The notes under the pieces: generated by a model
The model's input: only the letters and a program-made list of their open reading frames with translations
The model's database searches: none
What the model was told of the DNA's origin: nothing
Part shown: positions 32,806 to 32,842 of the stretch, in pieces
How positions within the stretch are numbered: the first letter of the stretch is position 1
Layout of the letters: the number at the start of each line of letters is the position of its first letter
DNA from: Euryarchaeota archaeon UBA256
GTDB taxonomy: Archaea > Thermoplasmatota > Poseidoniia > Poseidoniales > Poseidoniaceae
NCBI GenBank assembly: GCA_002494645.1
Contig: DACE01000016.1
Location: 876-33,717, forward strand
DNA: 32,842 nt
Reading direction: 5' to 3'
Position numbers and translations under genes: made by a program

Positions 32806-32842
32806 TGACCGTAGCCACTCAATGGCTCGCTCAACGGTTGAG
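32802..32842 (+). CDS. Start of a further gene, cut by the window edge
   Basis: ATGATG overlaps the stop of the GIDE-like gene (ATGA), and the frame stays open to the end. The 13 visible codons read MMTVATQWLAQRL. Only the overlap pattern, common in this window, supports it; nothing can be said of function. Confidence 0.45.
   Translation, partial: MMTVATQWLAQRL

Overview
The window looks like a piece of a planktonic euryarchaeal genome. Marine Group II (Candidatus Poseidoniales) or a close relative is the best guess. The signs are secreted lipoproteins with an LAPLAGC lipobox, a short AlaX editing protein, an aCPSF2-like beta-CASP nuclease and a small bacterial-type 2[4Fe-4S] ferredoxin. These sit beside bacterial-type genes (UvrA, KatG, PerR, fatty acid desaturase, RluA-type pseudouridine synthase), a mixture typical of that group. 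The assignment is inference from gene content; no rRNA is present. Genes are tightly packed with frequent ATGA stop/start overlaps. I found no tRNA, rRNA, CRISPR array or insertion sequence.

Region 1 (1-10.2 kb, minus strand) runs moeA, rluA-type pseudouridine synthase, uvrA, purL (with a PurS-like N-terminus), purQ and a membrane acyltransferase-like protein. Region 2 (8.99-12.4 kb) is a molybdenum/tungsten locus: moeA, a divergent gene fusing a TupB-like permease to its ATPase, and the TupA-like binding protein reading towards it from the other side. TupA is the last gene of a minus-strand set that also has a small zinc-ribbon protein and a beta-CASP nuclease.

Region 3 (14.1-17.3 kb, plus strand) holds a ferredoxin, a short FAD/NAD-binding-like protein, a membrane desaturase and AlaX. 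The first two genes are visibly more AT-rich than their surroundings. The ferredoxin, flavoprotein and desaturase may form a redox set acting on membrane lipids.

Region 4 (17.3-26 kb) is mostly secreted or membrane proteins: an unknown Cys/His protein with an acidic coiled-coil tail, a site-2 protease, two paralogous M28 peptidase lipoproteins, an N-glycosylation-rich membrane protein, an LVIVD-repeat protein and a SCO1/SenC-type copper protein. The two M28 genes flank the other three.

Region 5 (26-30 kb) contains a vertebrate-type dimethylargininase, a small hypothetical, and a katG-perR pair. A Fur/PerR-like palindrome abuts the katG TATA box, so the peroxide-response circuit can be read directly from the sequence. 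Region 6 (29.9-32.8 kb) has a short-chain dehydrogenase, a polytopic membrane protein, a GIDE-like membrane protein and the first codons of another gene at the right edge.
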